A model generated the notes under the pieces. That model saw nothing but the letters and a program-made list of their open reading frames with translations. It ran no database searches and had not been told where the DNA came from. This document shows, one piece after another, positions 63,286 to 63,774 of a DNA stretch of 63,774 bases. Position 1 is the first letter of the stretch. The number at the start of each line of letters is the position of its first letter. The translations under genes were made by a program, and so were the position numbers. The stretch comes from Candidatus Gastranaerophilales bacterium (lineage in GTDB: Bacteria; Cyanobacteriota; Vampirovibrionia; Gastranaerophilales; Gastranaerophilaceae): positions 1 to 63,774 of the forward strand of contig CALUVV010000011.1 in the NCBI GenBank assembly GCA_944324305.1. The letters are read 5' to 3'.

Positions 63286-63622
63286 AATCAGTTTCAACCC
63301 AGCTTTGAGTATATTTGTAATCGTTATTTTTTACTACAGCTTTCACAAGTACAGCATAAGCAATATCTATAAAATTAATTTTTGAAATTCTTTCTATTAC
63401 ATAATCAAACCCGCCGCAGTTATGGCAAAAGTGTTTTTCAGGTATAATTTCACCGTTTTTTATAATTCCTTTTAATTTAACACCGCAGCAGGCACAACGC
63501 ACAAGAAACCACTGATTTTCTATAAGTTCACCGCAATCAGGACAATATGCATAATCAACATCAGGATGTATATTTATGTGACAGCAGGATTTATTCTTTT
63601 TGAAAAACTCCAATATAAACAT
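63239..63622 (-). CDS. Zinc-ribbon-type hypothetical protein
   Basis: 127 residues with Cys sets CPDCGE (about 27-32), CACCG (43-47) and CHNCGG (66-71), plus CCH at 13-15. Three to four CxxC-like knuckles suggest one or two zinc ribbons. The C-terminal part (KINFIDIAYAVLVKAVVK) is helical. Convergent with spmB and overlapping it by 47 nt. No promoter or strong ribosome site noted. Function unknown. Confidence 0.7.
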   Translation of the reverse strand: MFILEFFKKNKSCCHINIHPDVDYAYCPDCGELIENQWFLVRCACCGVKLKGIIKNGEIIPEKHFCHNCGGFDYVIERISKINFIDIAYAVLVKAVVKNNDYKYTQSWVETDFRTSNYRPRLLQKFL

Positions 63623-63654
63623 ATCTGTAACTTAATAATAAAATAACAAAAGTC

Positions 63655-63699
63655 AAAAAAAAGAAGAACCTGATATTAAAATCAAATTCTTCTTTTTTA
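63655..63699 (-). terminator. Terminator of the rRNA operon
   Basis: AAAAAAGAAGAA / TTCTTCTTTTTT, 12-bp stem after the 5S 3' end on the minus strand; symmetrical. Confidence 0.88.
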
Positions 63700-63705
63700 A
63701 ACAAA

Positions 63706-63774
63706 GGTGCTGGCAACGAGTTATCTTCCCGGGCGGTGGCCCGCCGAGTATTGTCACCGAGGTGAGTCTTTACG
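63706..63774 (-). rRNA. rrf: 5S ribosomal RNA, 3' part
   Basis: On the minus strand the window ends with about 69 nt whose final GATAACTCGTTGCCAGCACC and preceding CACCGCCCGGG hairpin correspond to the 3' half of bacterial 5S rRNA. The 5' part and presumably 23S and 16S lie to the right of the window. Confidence 0.85.

Overview
The window reads as chromosome of a non-photosynthetic gut relative of Cyanobacteria (Vampirovibrionia / Gastranaerophilales). This placement is inferred from the AT-rich, diderm gene set (BamA, Skp, a lipoprotein), an RpaB-like OmpR regulator, an ADP-forming acetate-CoA ligase pointing to fermentation, and many orphan pseudopilins carrying the FTLAEVLITLGIIG signature. 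A 16S gene or marker tree would settle it.

Layout. 1-16 kb: a pseudopilin broken at a homopolymer tract, a DUF475 membrane protein plus glycosyltransferase, ahcY, a giant GH13 enzyme, an aldehyde dehydrogenase, ychF, a second tract-bearing pseudopilin, secA, and a large protein without signal peptide. 16.2-28.5 kb: a compact prophage on the minus strand (TerL, lipase, two secreted paralogues, portal, GNAT, TerS, adaptor, scaffold-like protein, LL-H-type holin, coat protein, P22 gp10-like hub, amidase, LuxR-type HTH). No integrase, repressor, replication gene, tape measure or tail fibre is visible. 28.6-38.7 kb: an XRE/pseudopilin pair, a radical SAM protein, zupT, a FliI/SctN-type ATPase, rpsP, speD, an RpaB-like regulator, a third tract-bearing pseudopilin and era. 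38.8-49.6 kb: an AMIN-like envelope protein, a sugar-binding lipoprotein, rsmI, bamA, skp, udp, a soluble FlhA/SctV C-domain protein and a GH77 glucanotransferase. 49.7-63.8 kb: lineage-type membrane proteins, radical SAM, the acetate-CoA ligase, a coiled-coil protein, two more XRE/pseudopilin pairs, a His-rich EF-hand protein, spmA-spmB, and the 3' end of a 5S rRNA at the right edge.

The main discovery is a set of six scattered pseudopilin genes, each with its own switch. Three carry a 10-nt G or C run within codons 10-17. In all three the frame closes just after the run and would be open with one more base. The other three lack the run and are each divergent from a small XRE regulator, with paired palindromes or palindrome-like sites over a sigma70-like promoter. 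Together they look like an independently switchable pseudopilin repertoire controlled either by slippage (phase variation or programmed frameshifting) or by dedicated repressors.

Two other signals recur. Unrelated proteins (GH13, GH77, GNAT, membrane and EF-hand proteins) share a short N-terminal motif, roughly M-x-[VI]-x(2-4)-[IL]-N ... F-x-G. There are also scattered type III secretion-like parts: a FliI/SctN ATPase and an FlhA/SctV cytoplasmic domain lacking its membrane half. Two large helical or coiled-coil proteins without signal peptides could be substrates. A link between the motif and this machinery is speculation.
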